Positions 9,585-26,730 of a DNA stretch of 64,000 nt are shown here, one piece after another. The first letter of the stretch is position 1; each line of letters opens with the position of its first letter. The notes under the pieces were generated by a model. It had not been told where the DNA came from, searched no databases, and worked only from the letters and a program-made list of their open reading frames with translations. The DNA is from Embleya scabrispora DSM 41855. Its GTDB lineage: Bacteria > Actinomycetota > Actinomycetes > Streptomycetales > Streptomycetaceae. The position numbers and the translations under genes were made by a program. Location: positions 62,001-126,000 of the forward strand of contig NZ_KB889574.1 of the NCBI RefSeq assembly GCF_000372745.1, in the 5' to 3' direction.

Positions 9585-10258
9585 GCGTGGCTCCCTTCGA
9601 GCTCGTCGGAGCTCGCGACCGCCGAGGCGGCCTGCGCCGGTCCGGCGATGAAGCGCTCCAGAGCGGCCTTCGTGAAGACCACGTCGTCGGAGACGAGCAC
9701 GTCGTAGGTGTTCAGCTGCCCGACCTCGAGCAAGTGCACCTGCGGAAGGTTGCGGGCGCTCAGCCAGGCAGTGGTGTCGGACTTCTCGACGACCAGGAGC
9801 ACGTTCTTGCGCTCACTGATCTTGCCGAGCAGCGTCTTCGCCGCCTTGACCGACGGCTTGTCGCCCTCGATCAGCGCGGAAACGCAGTGGATGCGCTCGT
9901 GACGCGCCCGGTCGGAGAGGGCGCCGCGCAGGGCGGACGCCTTCATCTTCTTCGGGGTCCGCTGCTCGTAGTCACGCGGCACGGGACCGTGCACGACGCC
10001 ACCACCGGCGAACTGCGGCGCGCGGGTCGAACCCTGACGGGCGCGACCGGTGCCCTTCTGGCGGTACGGCTTGCGCCCACCACCGCGGACCTCGCCACGA
10101 GTCTTGGTCTTGTGCGTGCCCTGACGAGCCGCGGCGAGCTGGGCCACGACGACCTGGTGGATCGTCGGGATGCTCACCTGGACGTCGAACAGCTCCGCGG
10201 GGAGGTCGATCGTCCCGGACTTCTCGCCGGCGGGCGAAAGAACGTCAATGCTGGTCAT
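9581..10258 (-). CDS. rplD: 50S ribosomal protein L4
   Basis: This 225-residue protein starts [15 protein letters not shown] and includes [20 protein letters not shown], the tunnel-constriction loop of L4. In E. coli L4 autoregulates the S10 operon; no such site was proven here. ATG 10258 matches the family start, but the Shine-Dalgarno-like GAAGGG is rather far (12 nt); a GTG at 10267 overlapping the rplC stop is the alternative. Confidence 0.95.
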   Translation of the reverse strand: MTSIDVLSPAGEKSGTIDLPAELFDVQVSIPTIHQVVVAQLAAARQGTHKTKTRGEVRGGGRKPYRQKGTGRARQGSTRAPQFAGGGVVHGPVPRDYEQRTPKKMKASALRGALSDRARHERIHCVSALIEGDKPSVKAAKTLLGKISERKNVLLVVEKSDTTAWLSARNLPQVHLLEVGQLNTYDVLVSDDVVFTKAALERFIAGPAQAASAVASSDELEGSHA

Positions 10259-10263
10259 GAAAT

Positions 10264-10908
10264 TCACACACCCTTCGCAGCAGTGCGCACCAGAACCAGG
10301 CCGCCGTTCGGACCGGGGACCGCGCCCTTGATCAGGAGCAGGCCCTTCTCGGCGTCGACGGCGTGAACGGTCAGGTTCTGGGTGGAGACGCGCTCGTTAC
10401 CCATGCGGCCTGCCATGCGCACGCCCTTGAACACACGACCCGGGGTGGCGCAGCCACCGATCGAGCCGGGCGAGCGGTGCTTGCGCTGCGTACCGTGCGA
10501 GCTGCCGAGACCCTTGAAGCCGTGCCGCTTCATGACACCGGCCGTGCCCTTGCCCTTCGAGGTGCCCATGACGTCGACCTTCTGGCCGGCCTCGAACACA
10601 TCGGCGGTGATCTCGTCGGCCAGCTTGTACTCGCCGGCGTCGGAGGTGCGCAGCTCGACCAGGTGGCGGCGCGGGGTGACCCCGGCCTTGGCGAAGTGGC
10701 CGGCGAGCGGCTTGTTCACCTTGCGCGGGTCGATCGCGCCGAACGCGATCTGGACGGCGGAGTAGCCGTCGACCTCGGCGTTGCGGACCTGGGTCACGAC
10801 GCAGGGCCCGGCCTCGACCACAGTCACTGGAACGACGCGGTTGTTCTCGTCCCAGACCTGGGTCATGCCGAGCTTCTTGCCCAGAATGCCCTTCATCTGC
10901 TTCGTCAT
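10264..10908 (-). CDS. rplC: 50S ribosomal protein L3
   Basis: This 214-residue protein starts [20 protein letters not shown]. It includes [20 protein letters not shown] and [20 protein letters not shown], the loop that reaches the peptidyl-transferase centre. ATG 10908 is the conserved start although the frame is open upstream. It is the second gene of the S10 operon. Confidence 0.97.
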   Translation of the reverse strand: MTKQMKGILGKKLGMTQVWDENNRVVPVTVVEAGPCVVTQVRNAEVDGYSAVQIAFGAIDPRKVNKPLAGHFAKAGVTPRRHLVELRTSDAGEYKLADEITADVFEAGQKVDVMGTSKGKGTAGVMKRHGFKGLGSSHGTQRKHRSPGSIGGCATPGRVFKGVRMAGRMGNERVSTQNLTVHAVDAEKGLLLIKGAVPGPNGGLVLVRTAAKGV

Positions 10909-10921
10909 CGTCGGTGCGTCC

Positions 10922-11230
10922 TCAGAGCTTGATCTCGATGTCGACGCCGGCCGGCAGGTCGAGACGCATAAGCGAGTCGACCGTCTTCGGCGTGGGGTCG
11001 AGGATGTCGATGAGCCGCTTGTGAGTGCGCATCTCGAAGTGCTCGCGCGAGTCCTTGTACTTGTGCGGCGAGCGGATGACGCAGTACACGTTCTTCTCGG
11101 TCGGCAGCGGCACCGGTCCCGCAACCTGCGCACCAGTACGCGTCACCGTCTCGACGATCTTCTTCGCCGAACTGTCGATGACCTCGTGGTCGTAGGCCTT
11201 GAGCCTGATGCGGATCTTCTGTCCCGCCAT
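10922..11230 (-). CDS. rpsJ: 30S ribosomal protein S10
   Basis: This 102-residue protein, [20 protein letters not shown], contains [20 protein letters not shown] and the closing [13 protein letters not shown]10 is a 30S head protein and a NusB partner (NusE) in antitermination. It is the first gene of the S10 operon and has a long structured leader upstream (11231-11754). Confidence 0.98.
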   Translation of the reverse strand: MAGQKIRIRLKAYDHEVIDSSAKKIVETVTRTGAQVAGPVPLPTEKNVYCVIRSPHKYKDSREHFEMRTHKRLIDILDPTPKTVDSLMRLDLPAGVDIEIKL

Positions 11231-11328
11231 GGCTGCTTCGAATTCCTTCTCTCGTACCGCTGCGGATCACCCCCGCTGACACGGGGAGAAGACTTGGGCT
11301 GAAAACCCGTTGGGGTTTCCCTTCCCCG

Positions 11329-11354
11329 CCGACCCCCGCGGTCGGGCGTGTCGC
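11329..11354 (-). promoter_or_regulatory. Leader element shared with rpsL (copy 1, rpsJ leader)
   Basis: This 26-nt stretch is identical to 16193-16218. On the transcribed strand it begins GCGACACGCC and then forms a stem CCGACC-GCGGG-GGTCGG. It ends 98 nt upstream of the rpsJ start codon. I infer a common control signal for the S10 and str operons. Confidence 0.6.
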
Positions 11355-11598
11355 TCTGTTGCTCACAAGCACCCCTTGGAAACCCTTACGGGCGGCCTGG
11401 GGGCCTGGGCAACGTACTCTCGGCATCACCTTCGCTGCGGCAAGCGAAAGGACGACACGAGGTCGCTAAGCGACGACGCCGGCTGCATGGGTGGCAGGAC
11501 AGAAGTCCACCGATTGTTCGGAGTCAACAAGGCCGGCGCCCGATTCCGTCTGTGCGACAGGCACGGCGCAGCCCGTTGTCTATCCGAGCAACTTGGCT

Positions 11599-11629
11599 AG
11601 TATGCCCCACGAATGGCGGGCTTGGCCAA
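11599..11629 (-). promoter_or_regulatory. Candidate rpsJ promoter
   Basis: On the minus strand, TTGGCC (-35-like, 11629-11624) is followed after 19 nt by CATACT (-10-like, 11604-11599). The spacing is one to two bases longer than ideal, so this is tentative. Confidence 0.35.
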
Positions 11630-11714
11630 TCGAGCGACTCTCCCAGGTTTGAGAGAGCCCCCGAGCAATGGATATCCGGTCCCACCTTGGGGGTGGAATC
11701 GATCCGGACAAAGC

Positions 11715-11748
11715 CCCGCCCGCCGACCCAGGTGGACCGGCGGGCGGG
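11715..11748 (-). terminator. tuf terminator
   Basis: A perfect 11-bp GC-only stem (CCCGCCCGCCG with CGGCGGGCGGG) and a 12-nt loop, starting 7 nt after the tuf stop codon. Position and strength support termination of the rpsL-rpsG-fusA-tuf operon. Confidence 0.8.
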
Positions 11749-11754
11749 ATTTCA

Positions 11755-12948
<1,194 letters not shown>

Positions 12949-13077
12949 TGGGGTCCTCCTGTGGACTGGTTCTTTACGCCGTACGACGTCGGGTATCGGG
13001 GGTGAGCCGGGGCGGGGGCACCGGAGTCCTGCGGACCCCGGGTCCCCCTGGTATCGCTGATGCCGCGGTGGCGGTGA

Positions 13078-15207
13078 TTACTCGCCGCGCGACTTGGCGA
13101 TGATCTCCTCGGCGACGTTCCTCGGAACCTCGGCGTAGGAGTCGAACTGCATGGAGTAGCTCGCGCGACCCGAGGTCTTGCTGCGGAGGTCGCCGACATA
13201 GCCGAACATCTCCGACAGCGGGACCAAAGCCTTGACGACACGCGCACCAAAGCGCTCGTCCATGGCTTGGATCTGGCCGCGACGCGAGTTGAGGTCGCCG
13301 ATCACATCGCCCATGTAGTCCTCGGGCGTGGTGACCTCGACGGCCATCATCGGCTCGAGAAGAGCCGGACTGGCCTGCCGAGCCGCTTCCTTGAACGCCT
13401 GCGAACCGGCGATCTTGAACGCGAGTTCGGACGAGTCGACCTCGTGGTAGCCACCGTCGATCAGCGTCAGTCGCACGCCGACCATCGGGTAGCCGGCGAG
13501 AACGCCGTACTGCATGGCCTCCTGCGCACCCGCGTCCACCGAGGGGATGTACTCCCTGGGGATACGGCCACCGGTGACCTTGTTGACGAACTCGTACGCG
13601 TCGCCCTCGAGCGGCTCGAGCGCGATCTGCACCTTGGCGAACTGACCGGTACCACCGGTCTGCTTCTTGTGCGTGTAGTCCACACGCTCGACGACCTTGC
13701 GGATCGTCTCGCGGTAGGCCACCTGCGGCTTGCCGACGTTGGCCTCCACGCGGAATTCGCGCTTCATCCGGTCGACCAGCACCTCGAGGTGCAGCTCGCC
13801 CATGCCGCCGATGATCGTCTGGCCGGTCTCCTCGTCGGAGTGCACCTGGAACGAGGGGTCCTCGGCGGCGAGGGACTGGATGGCGACACCCAGCTTCTCC
13901 TGGTCGCCCTTGGACTTCGGCTCGATCGCGACCTCGATGACCGGGGCCGGGAACGTCATCGACTCCAGGATCACCGGGTTCGCCGGGTCGCAGAGCGTCT
14001 CACCGGTGGTGGTGTCCTTGAGACCCATCACCGCGATGATGTCGCCCGCGCCGACCGACGGGATCTCCTCACGCTTGTTCGCGTGCATCCGGTAGATCTT
14101 GCCGATGCGCTCCTTGCGGCCCTTCACCGAGTTCAGCACGGAGCTGCCGGCTTCCAGGACGCCCGAGTACACCCGGACGAAGGTGAGCTTGCCCAGGTGC
14201 GGGTCACGCATGATCTTGAAGGCGAGGCCCGCGAAGGGCTCGTCATCGCTCGGCTGGCGAACGATGACCTCTTCTTCCTTGTTGACCGCGTGACCCTGGA
14301 TGCCCTCGATGTCGAGCGGCGACGGCAGGTAACGAACGACCGCGTCGAGCAGGGGCTGGACGCCCTTGTTCTTGAACGCGGTGCCACAGAACACGGGGGT
14401 GAACGTGGGCTTGCCCTTGTTCTCACCCTTGGTCGAGGCGATGGTCGCGCGACGGATCGCGGCGATCAGCTGCTCCGTGGTGGGCTCTTCGCCCTCCAGG
14501 TACAGCTCCATCATCTGGTCGTCGTACTCGGCGATCGTCTCGAGCAGCTTGCCTCGGTACTCGGCGGCGGCCTCGGTGTGCGTGGCCGGGATGTCGACGA
14601 CGTCGTACATCTCGCCCTTGGCCGCCTCGGCCGACCAGACCAGCGCCTTCATGGCGACCAGGTCGACAACACCCTGGAAGTCCATCTCGGTGCCGATCGG
14701 CAGCTGCATCACCAGCGGAACCGCGCCCAGTCGCGCGTCGATCATGTCGACACAGCGGTGGAACTCGGCGCCGGTGCGGTCGAGCTTGTTCACGAAGCAG
14801 ATGCGCGGCACGCCGTACCGGTCGGCCTGACGCCAAACGGTCTCGGACTGCGGCTCCACGCCGGCGACACCGTCGAAGACGGTGACGGCGCCGTCGAGCA
14901 CGCGCAGCGAACGCTCCACCTCGACGGTGAAGTCGACGTGGCCGGGGGTGTCGATGATGTTGATCGTGTGATCGACGTCGTCGAGCGTCCAGTGACAGGT
15001 CGTCGCGGCAGACGTGATGGTGATGCCGCGCTCCTGCTCCTGTTCCATCCAGTCCATGGTGGCAGCGCCCTCATGAACCTCACCGATCTTGTAGTTGACC
15101 CCGGTGTAGAACAGGATCCGCTCGGTGGTGGTGGTCTTGCCCGCGTCGATGTGGGCCATGATGCCGATGTTTCGGACCTTGGCCAGATCAAGAGCAGTGG
15201 TAGCCAT
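13078..15207 (-). CDS. fusA: Elongation factor G
   Basis: This 709-residue translocase GTPase starts [21 protein letters not shown]1 is [20 protein letters not shown]3 [20 protein letters not shown] and G4 [10 protein letters not shown]. All five domains fit the length, with the C-terminal [20 protein letters not shown]. It moves tRNA-mRNA through the ribosome and aids recycling. It lies 42 nt after rpsG and upstream of tuf in the str operon. Confidence 0.98.
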   Translation of the reverse strand: MATTALDLAKVRNIGIMAHIDAGKTTTTERILFYTGVNYKIGEVHEGAATMDWMEQEQERGITITSAATTCHWTLDDVDHTINIIDTPGHVDFTVEVERSLRVLDGAVTVFDGVAGVEPQSETVWRQADRYGVPRICFVNKLDRTGAEFHRCVDMIDARLGAVPLVMQLPIGTEMDFQGVVDLVAMKALVWSAEAAKGEMYDVVDIPATHTEAAAEYRGKLLETIAEYDDQMMELYLEGEEPTTEQLIAAIRRATIASTKGENKGKPTFTPVFCGTAFKNKGVQPLLDAVVRYLPSPLDIEGIQGHAVNKEEEVIVRQPSDDEPFAGLAFKIMRDPHLGKLTFVRVYSGVLEAGSSVLNSVKGRKERIGKIYRMHANKREEIPSVGAGDIIAVMGLKDTTTGETLCDPANPVILESMTFPAPVIEVAIEPKSKGDQEKLGVAIQSLAAEDPSFQVHSDEETGQTIIGGMGELHLEVLVDRMKREFRVEANVGKPQVAYRETIRKVVERVDYTHKKQTGGTGQFAKVQIALEPLEGDAYEFVNKVTGGRIPREYIPSVDAGAQEAMQYGVLAGYPMVGVRLTLIDGGYHEVDSSELAFKIAGSQAFKEAARQASPALLEPMMAVEVTTPEDYMGDVIGDLNSRRGQIQAMDERFGARVVKALVPLSEMFGYVGDLRSKTSGRASYSMQFDSYAEVPRNVAEEIIAKSRGE

Positions 15208-15249
15208 CGTGGCTTGTCTTCTCTCGGCTTCTCGTCGTTGCGGGTGGAA

Positions 15250-15720
15250 CTACCAGCGGTAGTGCGCGAAGGCCTTGTTGGACTCGGCCATCTTGTGGGT
15301 GTCCTCGCGGCGCTTGACCGCGGCGCCCAGACCGTTGCTCGCGTCCAGGAGCTCGTTCATCAGACGCTCGGTCATCGTCTTCTCGCGACGAGCGCGGGAG
15401 TAGCCGACGAGCCAGCGGAGAGCGAGGGTCGTGGAGCGGCCCGGACGGACCTCGACCGGCACCTGGTAGGTCGCGCCACCGACACGGCGGCTGCGGACCT
15501 CGAGGGTCGGCTTCACGTTCTCGAGGGCACGCTTGAGCGTGATGACCGGGTCGGTACCGGTCTTCTCGCGGCAGCCTTCGAGCGCGCCGTAGACGATCTT
15601 CTCGGCGACGGAGCGCTTGCCGCTCATCAGGACCTTGTTCACCAGCGAGGTGACCAACGGCGAGTTGTAAACCGGGTCGATGATGACCGGTCGCTTGGGG
15701 GCAGGGCCCTTACGCGGCAT
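15250..15720 (-). CDS. rpsG: 30S ribosomal protein S7
   Basis: This 156-residue protein starts [20 protein letters not shown] and contains [20 protein letters not shown]. It organises the 30S head and, in other bacteria, represses its own operon. The ATG at 15720 overlaps the rpsL stop (TAATG). Confidence 0.98.
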   Translation of the reverse strand: MPRKGPAPKRPVIIDPVYNSPLVTSLVNKVLMSGKRSVAEKIVYGALEGCREKTGTDPVITLKRALENVKPTLEVRSRRVGGATYQVPVEVRPGRSTTLALRWLVGYSRARREKTMTERLMNELLDASNGLGAAVKRREDTHKMAESNKAFAHYRW

Positions 15721-16094
15721 TAGCTCTTCTCCTTCTTCGCGCCGTAGCGGCTGCGCGCCTGCTTGCGGTTCTTGACACCCTGGGTGTCGAGCGAACCACG
15801 AATGATCTTGTAGCGGACACCGGGGAGGTCCTTCACACGACCACCGCGAACGAGCACGATCGAGTGCTCCTGGAGGTTGTGACCCTCGCCGGGGATATAG
15901 GCCGTCACCTCGATGCCACTCGTGAGGCGCACACGCGCGACCTTGCGAAGCGCCGAGTTCGGCTTCTTCGGCGTCGTCGTGTAAACACGGGTGCACACGC
16001 CGCGACGCTGCGGGCTCCCCTTGAGCGCCGGAGTCTTGGCCTTGTCGACCTTGTCCTGGCGGCCCTTTCGGACCAGCTGCTGGATCGTGGGCAC
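15720..16094 (-). CDS. rpsL: 30S ribosomal protein S12
   Basis: This 124-residue protein, [15 protein letters not shown] after the GTG start at 16094, has a GGAG ribosome-binding site. S12 controls decoding fidelity. The streptomycin-contact segments [13 protein letters not shown] and [11 protein letters not shown] carry the usual lysines, so the sequence predicts streptomycin sensitivity at this site. It is the first gene of the str operon, with a predicted promoter at 16348-16376 and a leader of about 250 nt. Confidence 0.98.
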   Translation of the reverse strand: MPTIQQLVRKGRQDKVDKAKTPALKGSPQRRGVCTRVYTTTPKKPNSALRKVARVRLTSGIEVTAYIPGEGHNLQEHSIVLVRGGRVKDLPGVRYKIIRGSLDTQGVKNRKQARSRYGAKKEKS

Positions 16095-16192
16095 CGCGTC
16101 TCCGTCTTCTTCGTGCCGAGCGGTCTTTTTGAAGCGACTGCAATGTCTGAATCGGCCTGCATCCCGGTCGACGCCGGAGCCAACCGCAAGAT

Positions 16193-16218
16193 CCGACCCC
16201 CGCGGTCGGGCGTGTCGC
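16193..16218 (-). promoter_or_regulatory. Leader element shared with rpsJ (copy 2, rpsL leader)
   Basis: Identical over 26 nt to 11329-11354, with the same CCGACC-GCGGG-GGTCGG stem. It ends 98-99 nt upstream of the rpsL start, the same distance as in the rpsJ leader. Confidence 0.6.
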
Positions 16219-16347
16219 CCGGTCTTGGGAGTGTGCTTGTTCGGGAGGCTGCGGGTCGGTCTCCCGCGCCCTCTCACGCACGCATCCCGTCGGGATTGCG
16301 GTGAGCGCAGGCACAAGAGCCCGGGGACACCCCAGGCACAAGGAGAG

Positions 16348-16376
16348 AGACTACCTACCACAGCAGCAGAGGTCAA
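16348..16376 (-). promoter_or_regulatory. rpsL (str operon) promoter
   Basis: On the minus strand, TTGACC (16376-16371) and TAGTCT (16353-16348) are separated by exactly 17 nt. This is a good match for the principal vegetative sigma factor. Transcription would start near 16341. Confidence 0.75.
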
Positions 16377-16544
16377 AGCGAAAAGAAAGACCCCCACCAC
16401 GACATCGAATTCGGCGCTCTCACCTTCGTGGAGCACCGAATCGTTCAGGGCGGTACATCACCCTCCGAGCCCCACCGTACCCGGCATTGCGGCCCGAGGC
16501 GAACGAGCACGCGCCCGGCCGGCGCCGCACGGCCCGAACGTGAC

Positions 16545-17045
16545 TCAGCACACCGCGCGCAGCGCGCCGAACAGGTTCAGGTGCTCCGAATAGTCGTGGT
16601 GGTTCGAGTCCAGCACGAGCACCACGATGGTCAGCGCCAGGAGGGCCATGCCGATCCAGCCCAGGACCACGCCGGCGATCGCCATGCCCCGGCCCTGCTG
16701 ACCGGTGCGGGCGGTCTGGGCCAGCGCTATGTGGCCGAAGATCACCGCGAGCAGGCTGCCCAGCCAGTACAGCCAGACGATGCCCAGGATCATCGACGCG
16801 ATGGCCAGGCCGTTGGTGCCCGGCTGGGGCAGGTAGCCGCCGTAGCCGGGGTACTGGTGGTAGCCGTAGCCGTACGGCGGCTGGTGCCCGTACTGCGGCG
16901 CCTGGCCGTAGCCGTACGGGGCGGGCGACTCCCCCGGCCCGTAGCCGTAGCCGTAGGGCGGGTACGGCTCGCCGTAGGGGCTCTGCGCATCGCCGTGCGG
17001 CTGCTCTCGGTGGGGACCGTACTCGGACCCGCCAGGGGTGCTCAT
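16545..17045 (-). CDS. DUF4190-type small membrane protein with Pro/Tyr/Gly-rich N-terminus
   Basis: This 166-residue protein starts at ATG 17045 behind GGGAG. Residues 1-80 are disordered and rich in PYG/PPYGYGYG-like units. They are followed by two predicted membrane segments: GLAIASMILGIVWLYWLGSL, and MAIAGVVLGWIGMALLALTI separated by IFGHIALAQTARTGQQGRG. This arrangement is typical of DUF4190 proteins of actinobacteria, whose role is unknown. It lies between rpoC and rpsL on the same strand, with terminators and promoters isolating it from both. The open frame extends upstream but loses the domain character there. Confidence 0.85.
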   Translation of the reverse strand: MSTPGGSEYGPHREQPHGDAQSPYGEPYPPYGYGYGPGESPAPYGYGQAPQYGHQPPYGYGYHQYPGYGGYLPQPGTNGLAIASMILGIVWLYWLGSLLAVIFGHIALAQTARTGQQGRGMAIAGVVLGWIGMALLALTIVVLVLDSNHHDYSEHLNLFGALRAVC

Positions 17046-17140
17046 GGGGTTCTCCCGGAGTGGGACGGCGCGTTGGGAGCATCGTCGCACCGATCGGAGC
17101 GGGCGGTGGAGAGGTACGCGTACACAAAGGTGTGGACATG

Positions 17141-17178
17141 CGACAGGGCCGCCATCCCGAAGGATGGCGGCCCTGTCG
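17141..17178 (-). terminator. rpoC terminator
   Basis: A perfect 17-bp stem (17141-17157 with 17162-17178) closed by a CGAA tetraloop, 35 nt after the rpoC stop. It is one of the strongest hairpins in the window and would end rpoBC transcription. Confidence 0.85.
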
Positions 17179-17212
17179 CTACTACCGGTGAATCGGCCCG
17201 GCCATGGGCGGA

Positions 17213-21088
<3,876 letters not shown>

Positions 21089-21188
21089 TGTTTCGTCAAT
21101 CCCTCTTTCGGGGTTTGGTCCCGGCGGTCACGGCGGGGGCTGTGCCGTGCTCACCAGTGTGTGTCTTCATCAGGACTGGGGTCGAAAT

Positions 21189-21218
21189 CCCGGGGCCGGC
21201 CTCACGGCCGGACCCGGG
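21189..21218 (-). terminator. Intercistronic hairpin between rpoB and rpoC
   Basis: Stem CCCGGG-G-CCGGCC with GGCCGG-A-CCCGGG, 12 pairs with one mismatch and a 4-nt loop, 9 nt after the rpoB stop. It could tune the rpoB:rpoC ratio or be a processing site. Confidence 0.5.
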
Positions 21219-21226
21219 AGGGAGCC

Positions 21227-24706
<3,480 letters not shown>

Positions 24707-25315
24707 GAGGGGTCCTTCCGAGGGCTCGGACTCACTATGCGCATACTGGACGGCCCGGGTTCATACACCGGGAGAAGTCAATAGGCAGCGCAAAGGGTCA
24801 GTGTAGCCACAAGGCACACCGCTGTCCAGCCCCTATTGAAGGGCCGGTCCACCACCCGGATTCAGAAACCATCCGGCAACCGTGCTTCAGGGGTGCGTCC
24901 GAAGAATTGCGCGCCCCGATCCGTTCGTCAAGGGGTTGCTTTCCCCCTCAGAGCCGACGGAACCCTTCCGCGCCCCGAGAAAACCGGACGTAGGTCCTGA
25001 TCCCGCGGCCTGCGACGAGAGTCTCGTCACAGTGGCCGACCGGGTCCGCGGGGAACCTCGGGAAGCCTGGAAAACACGGTAGACCGCCGGTCCGACAACG
25101 ACCGGATCGGGCGCTCGCAGGGCGACCCGCGCGCCCTGGCGCGCGCCCTCGGCAGGGCGGGACCGGCCTGGTACGAGGGGGTCCGGTGAGCGCTGAGAGT
25201 GTTGGGAGTATCACCCTTTCGAGCGAGGCCGAGAGGGGTATGTCCGACTCTGTACGGGTCGTCGCGAGGGTTGCCCGGCGCCGGCGGGCGGTCCGTGAAC
25301 CGCTCCGGAAAAGCC
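24707..25315 (-). promoter_or_regulatory. rpoBC upstream region
   Basis: About 610 nt without a gene between the rplL terminator and rpoB. It holds a good promoter (24800-24828) and an 8-bp inverted repeat around it (24778-24785/24832-24839). There is also a weaker TTGACG-17-AATTCT pair near 24903-24931 and an 8-bp GC palindrome at 25128-25145. rpoBC therefore seems to be transcribed separately from rplJL. Confidence 0.65.
24800..24828 (-). promoter_or_regulatory. rpoB promoter
   Basis: On the minus strand, TGGACA (24828-24823), a 17-nt spacer and TACACT (24805-24800). The predicted start is near 24793, giving a leader of about 87 nt. An inverted repeat TCAATAGG...CCTATTGA brackets the whole promoter. 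Confidence 0.75.
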
Positions 25316-25349
25316 CGAAGGCGACCGCCCTGACGGGCGGTCGCCTTCG
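25316..25349 (-). terminator. rplJL terminator
   Basis: A perfect 15-bp stem (25316-25330 with 25335-25349; CGAAGGCGACCGCCC) and a 4-nt loop, 29 nt after the rplL stop. It separates rplJL from rpoBC. Confidence 0.85.
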
Positions 25350-25377
25350 GTGATGCCACCCGGAGGGCGGCGTCGAA

Positions 25378-25758
25378 TTACTTGACCTCGACCGAGGCGC
25401 CGGCGCCTTCGAGGGCAGCCTTCGCCTTCTCGGCGGCCTCCTTCGAGACCTTCTCCAGGAGCGCCTTGGGGGCGGAGTCCACGAGGTCCTTGGCCTCCTT
25501 CAGACCGAGGCTCGTGAGCGCGCGCACCTCCTTGATGACCTGGATCTTCTTGTCGCCGGCACCCGTGAGGATGACGTCGAACTCGTCCTGCTCCTCGACG
25601 ACCTCGGCGACGGCGCCCGTGCCGGCGGGGCCCGCGACGGCGACCGGAGCGGCAGCCTTGACGTCGAAGGTGTCCTCGAACAGCTTCACGAAGTCCGCGA
25701 GCTGGATGAGGGGCATGGCCTTGAACTCTTCGATGAGCTCTTCGTGGGTGAGCGCCAT
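25378..25758 (-). CDS. rplL: 50S ribosomal protein L7/L12
   Basis: This 126-residue acidic stalk protein starts [20 protein letters not shown]. An Ala/Pro/Gly/Val hinge is followed by the C-terminal domain [20 protein letters not shown] and [18 protein letters not shown]. It recruits translation factors as dimers bound to L10. It is followed by a 15-bp terminator. Confidence 0.98.
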   Translation of the reverse strand: MALTHEELIEEFKAMPLIQLADFVKLFEDTFDVKAAAPVAVAGPAGTGAVAEVVEEQDEFDVILTGAGDKKIQVIKEVRALTSLGLKEAKDLVDSAPKALLEKVSKEAAEKAKAALEGAGASVEVK

Positions 25759-25851
25759 GATCGGCGGTCCTTCCTGATCAATTCGGCGGGTGCCGGGTGG
25801 TGTGGATGGGCGGGGGCGCTGCCCCCGGCGACGTCGGTCGCGACTGCCGAA

Positions 25852-26415
25852 CTACTCGGCGGTCTCGGCCTCGGCGGCGGGAGCCGGCTCGCCGGCACCG
25901 CCCTGCTCGGCCTTCGCCCGAAGCGCGTCCGCGGTGCGGACGAACTGCGAGAGCGGAGCCTGGAAGGTCGCCGCGGCCTTGGCCATGGATCCCTTCATGG
26001 CACCCGCCAGCTTGGCGAGCAGCACCTCACGGGTTTCGAGGTCCGCGAGCTTCTTGATCTCGTCGGCGCTGAGCGCCTTGCCCTCAAGGACGCCGCCCTT
26101 GATGACGAGAAGGGGGTTCGCCTTGGCGAAGTCACGCAGGCTCTTCGCGGCCTCCACGGGGTCACCCGTGACGAACGCGATCGCGGACGGGCCCTCGAAG
26201 AGGTCGTCCAGCTGATCGATGCCCGCCTCGTTGGCGGCGATCTTGGTCAGCGTGTTCTTCACCACGGCGTACTGCGCGTTCTCACCGAGCGAACGACGCA
26301 GCTCCTTGAGCTGCGCGACGGTGAGCCCGCGGTACTCGGTCAGCACTGCGGCGTTCGAGTCACGGAACTGCTCCGTGAGCTCGGCGACCGCGGCCGCCTT
26401 GTCGGGCCTCGCCAT
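25852..26415 (-). CDS. rplJ: 50S ribosomal protein L10
   Basis: This 187-residue protein starts [20 protein letters not shown] with AGGAGG ahead of ATG 26415. It contains [20 protein letters not shown] and the usual Ala/Glu-rich tail. L10 anchors L7/L12 dimers. In other bacteria the L10-L12 complex represses its own mRNA leader; the 315-nt leader here is rich in hairpins. Confidence 0.97.
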   Translation of the reverse strand: MARPDKAAAVAELTEQFRDSNAAVLTEYRGLTVAQLKELRRSLGENAQYAVVKNTLTKIAANEAGIDQLDDLFEGPSAIAFVTGDPVEAAKSLRDFAKANPLLVIKGGVLEGKALSADEIKKLADLETREVLLAKLAGAMKGSMAKAAATFQAPLSQFVRTADALRAKAEQGGAGEPAPAAEAETAE

Positions 26416-26730
26416 AGGGCTGGCCTCCTTCCGCGATGCGATTGCCGATCGACCGTGGCGGTCGACCGTGTGCCGGATGAATACGCCGGTCCGCAGGGCG
26501 GAAGGGGTCCACATACGAAAAACGCCCCGGCGCAGGCGCACGGGGCGTACATCCTCGAATCACGCGGAATCCGCGTGCTTCGGGGGCAACGTCTCACGTT
26601 CACACCTGCGCAGGTCGTCCGCGATGCGGAACCTTCGTTTGCCGACCCTGCCTTACGGCACGACGACAACGACCGACGGTCTTTGGCTTGGTGCCAAGGT
26701 ACGCGACGGCACTCGTTCGGAGCAAATCGG
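26416..26730 (-). promoter_or_regulatory. rplJL leader with hairpins and an intrinsic terminator
   Basis: On the minus strand, in order: a small TTGGC-ACCAA-GCCAA hairpin near 26690; a CACGCGG-AAT-CCGCGTG palindrome (26561-26577); a GC hairpin followed by five U residues (26518-26548); then CGACC...GGTCG (26450-26464) close to the rplJ ribosome-binding site. The U-tracted hairpin could terminate the upstream lipoprotein gene or attenuate rplJL. The structure suits an L10-type autoregulatory leader, which is inference. Confidence 0.5.
26518..26548 (-). terminator. Intrinsic terminator with U-tract upstream of rplJ
   Basis: Minus-strand stem ACGCCCCG paired with CGGGGCGT around an 11-nt GC-rich loop that can itself pair, then TTTTT. 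It lies 183 nt past the lipoprotein stop and 103 nt before rplJ. Confidence 0.7.

Larger units (their letters stand above)
11231..11714 (-). promoter_or_regulatory. S10-operon leader and promoter region upstream of rpsJ
   Basis: About 480 nt without a gene between the tuf terminator and rpsJ. It holds a weak candidate promoter (11599-11629) and a 26-nt element (11329-11354) identical to one in the rpsL leader, 98 nt before the rpsJ start. A long transcribed leader of up to about 360 nt is inferred. Confidence 0.6.
16095..16376 (-). promoter_or_regulatory. str-operon leader upstream of rpsL
   Basis: About 280 nt between the predicted promoter and the rpsL start. It includes the 26-nt element at 16193-16218 shared with the rpsJ leader. 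The rest of the gap, up to the DUF4190 stop at 16545, shows no gene or clear hairpin. Confidence 0.6.

Noticed and set aside
12949-13077. Separate tuf promoter in the fusA-tuf gap
   Set aside because: No -35/-10 pair of acceptable quality; GC palindromes there are short.
15720-16094. Possible streptomycin-resistance form of rpsL
   Set aside because: The two lysine-containing segments PKKPNS and [11 protein letters not shown] are wild type.
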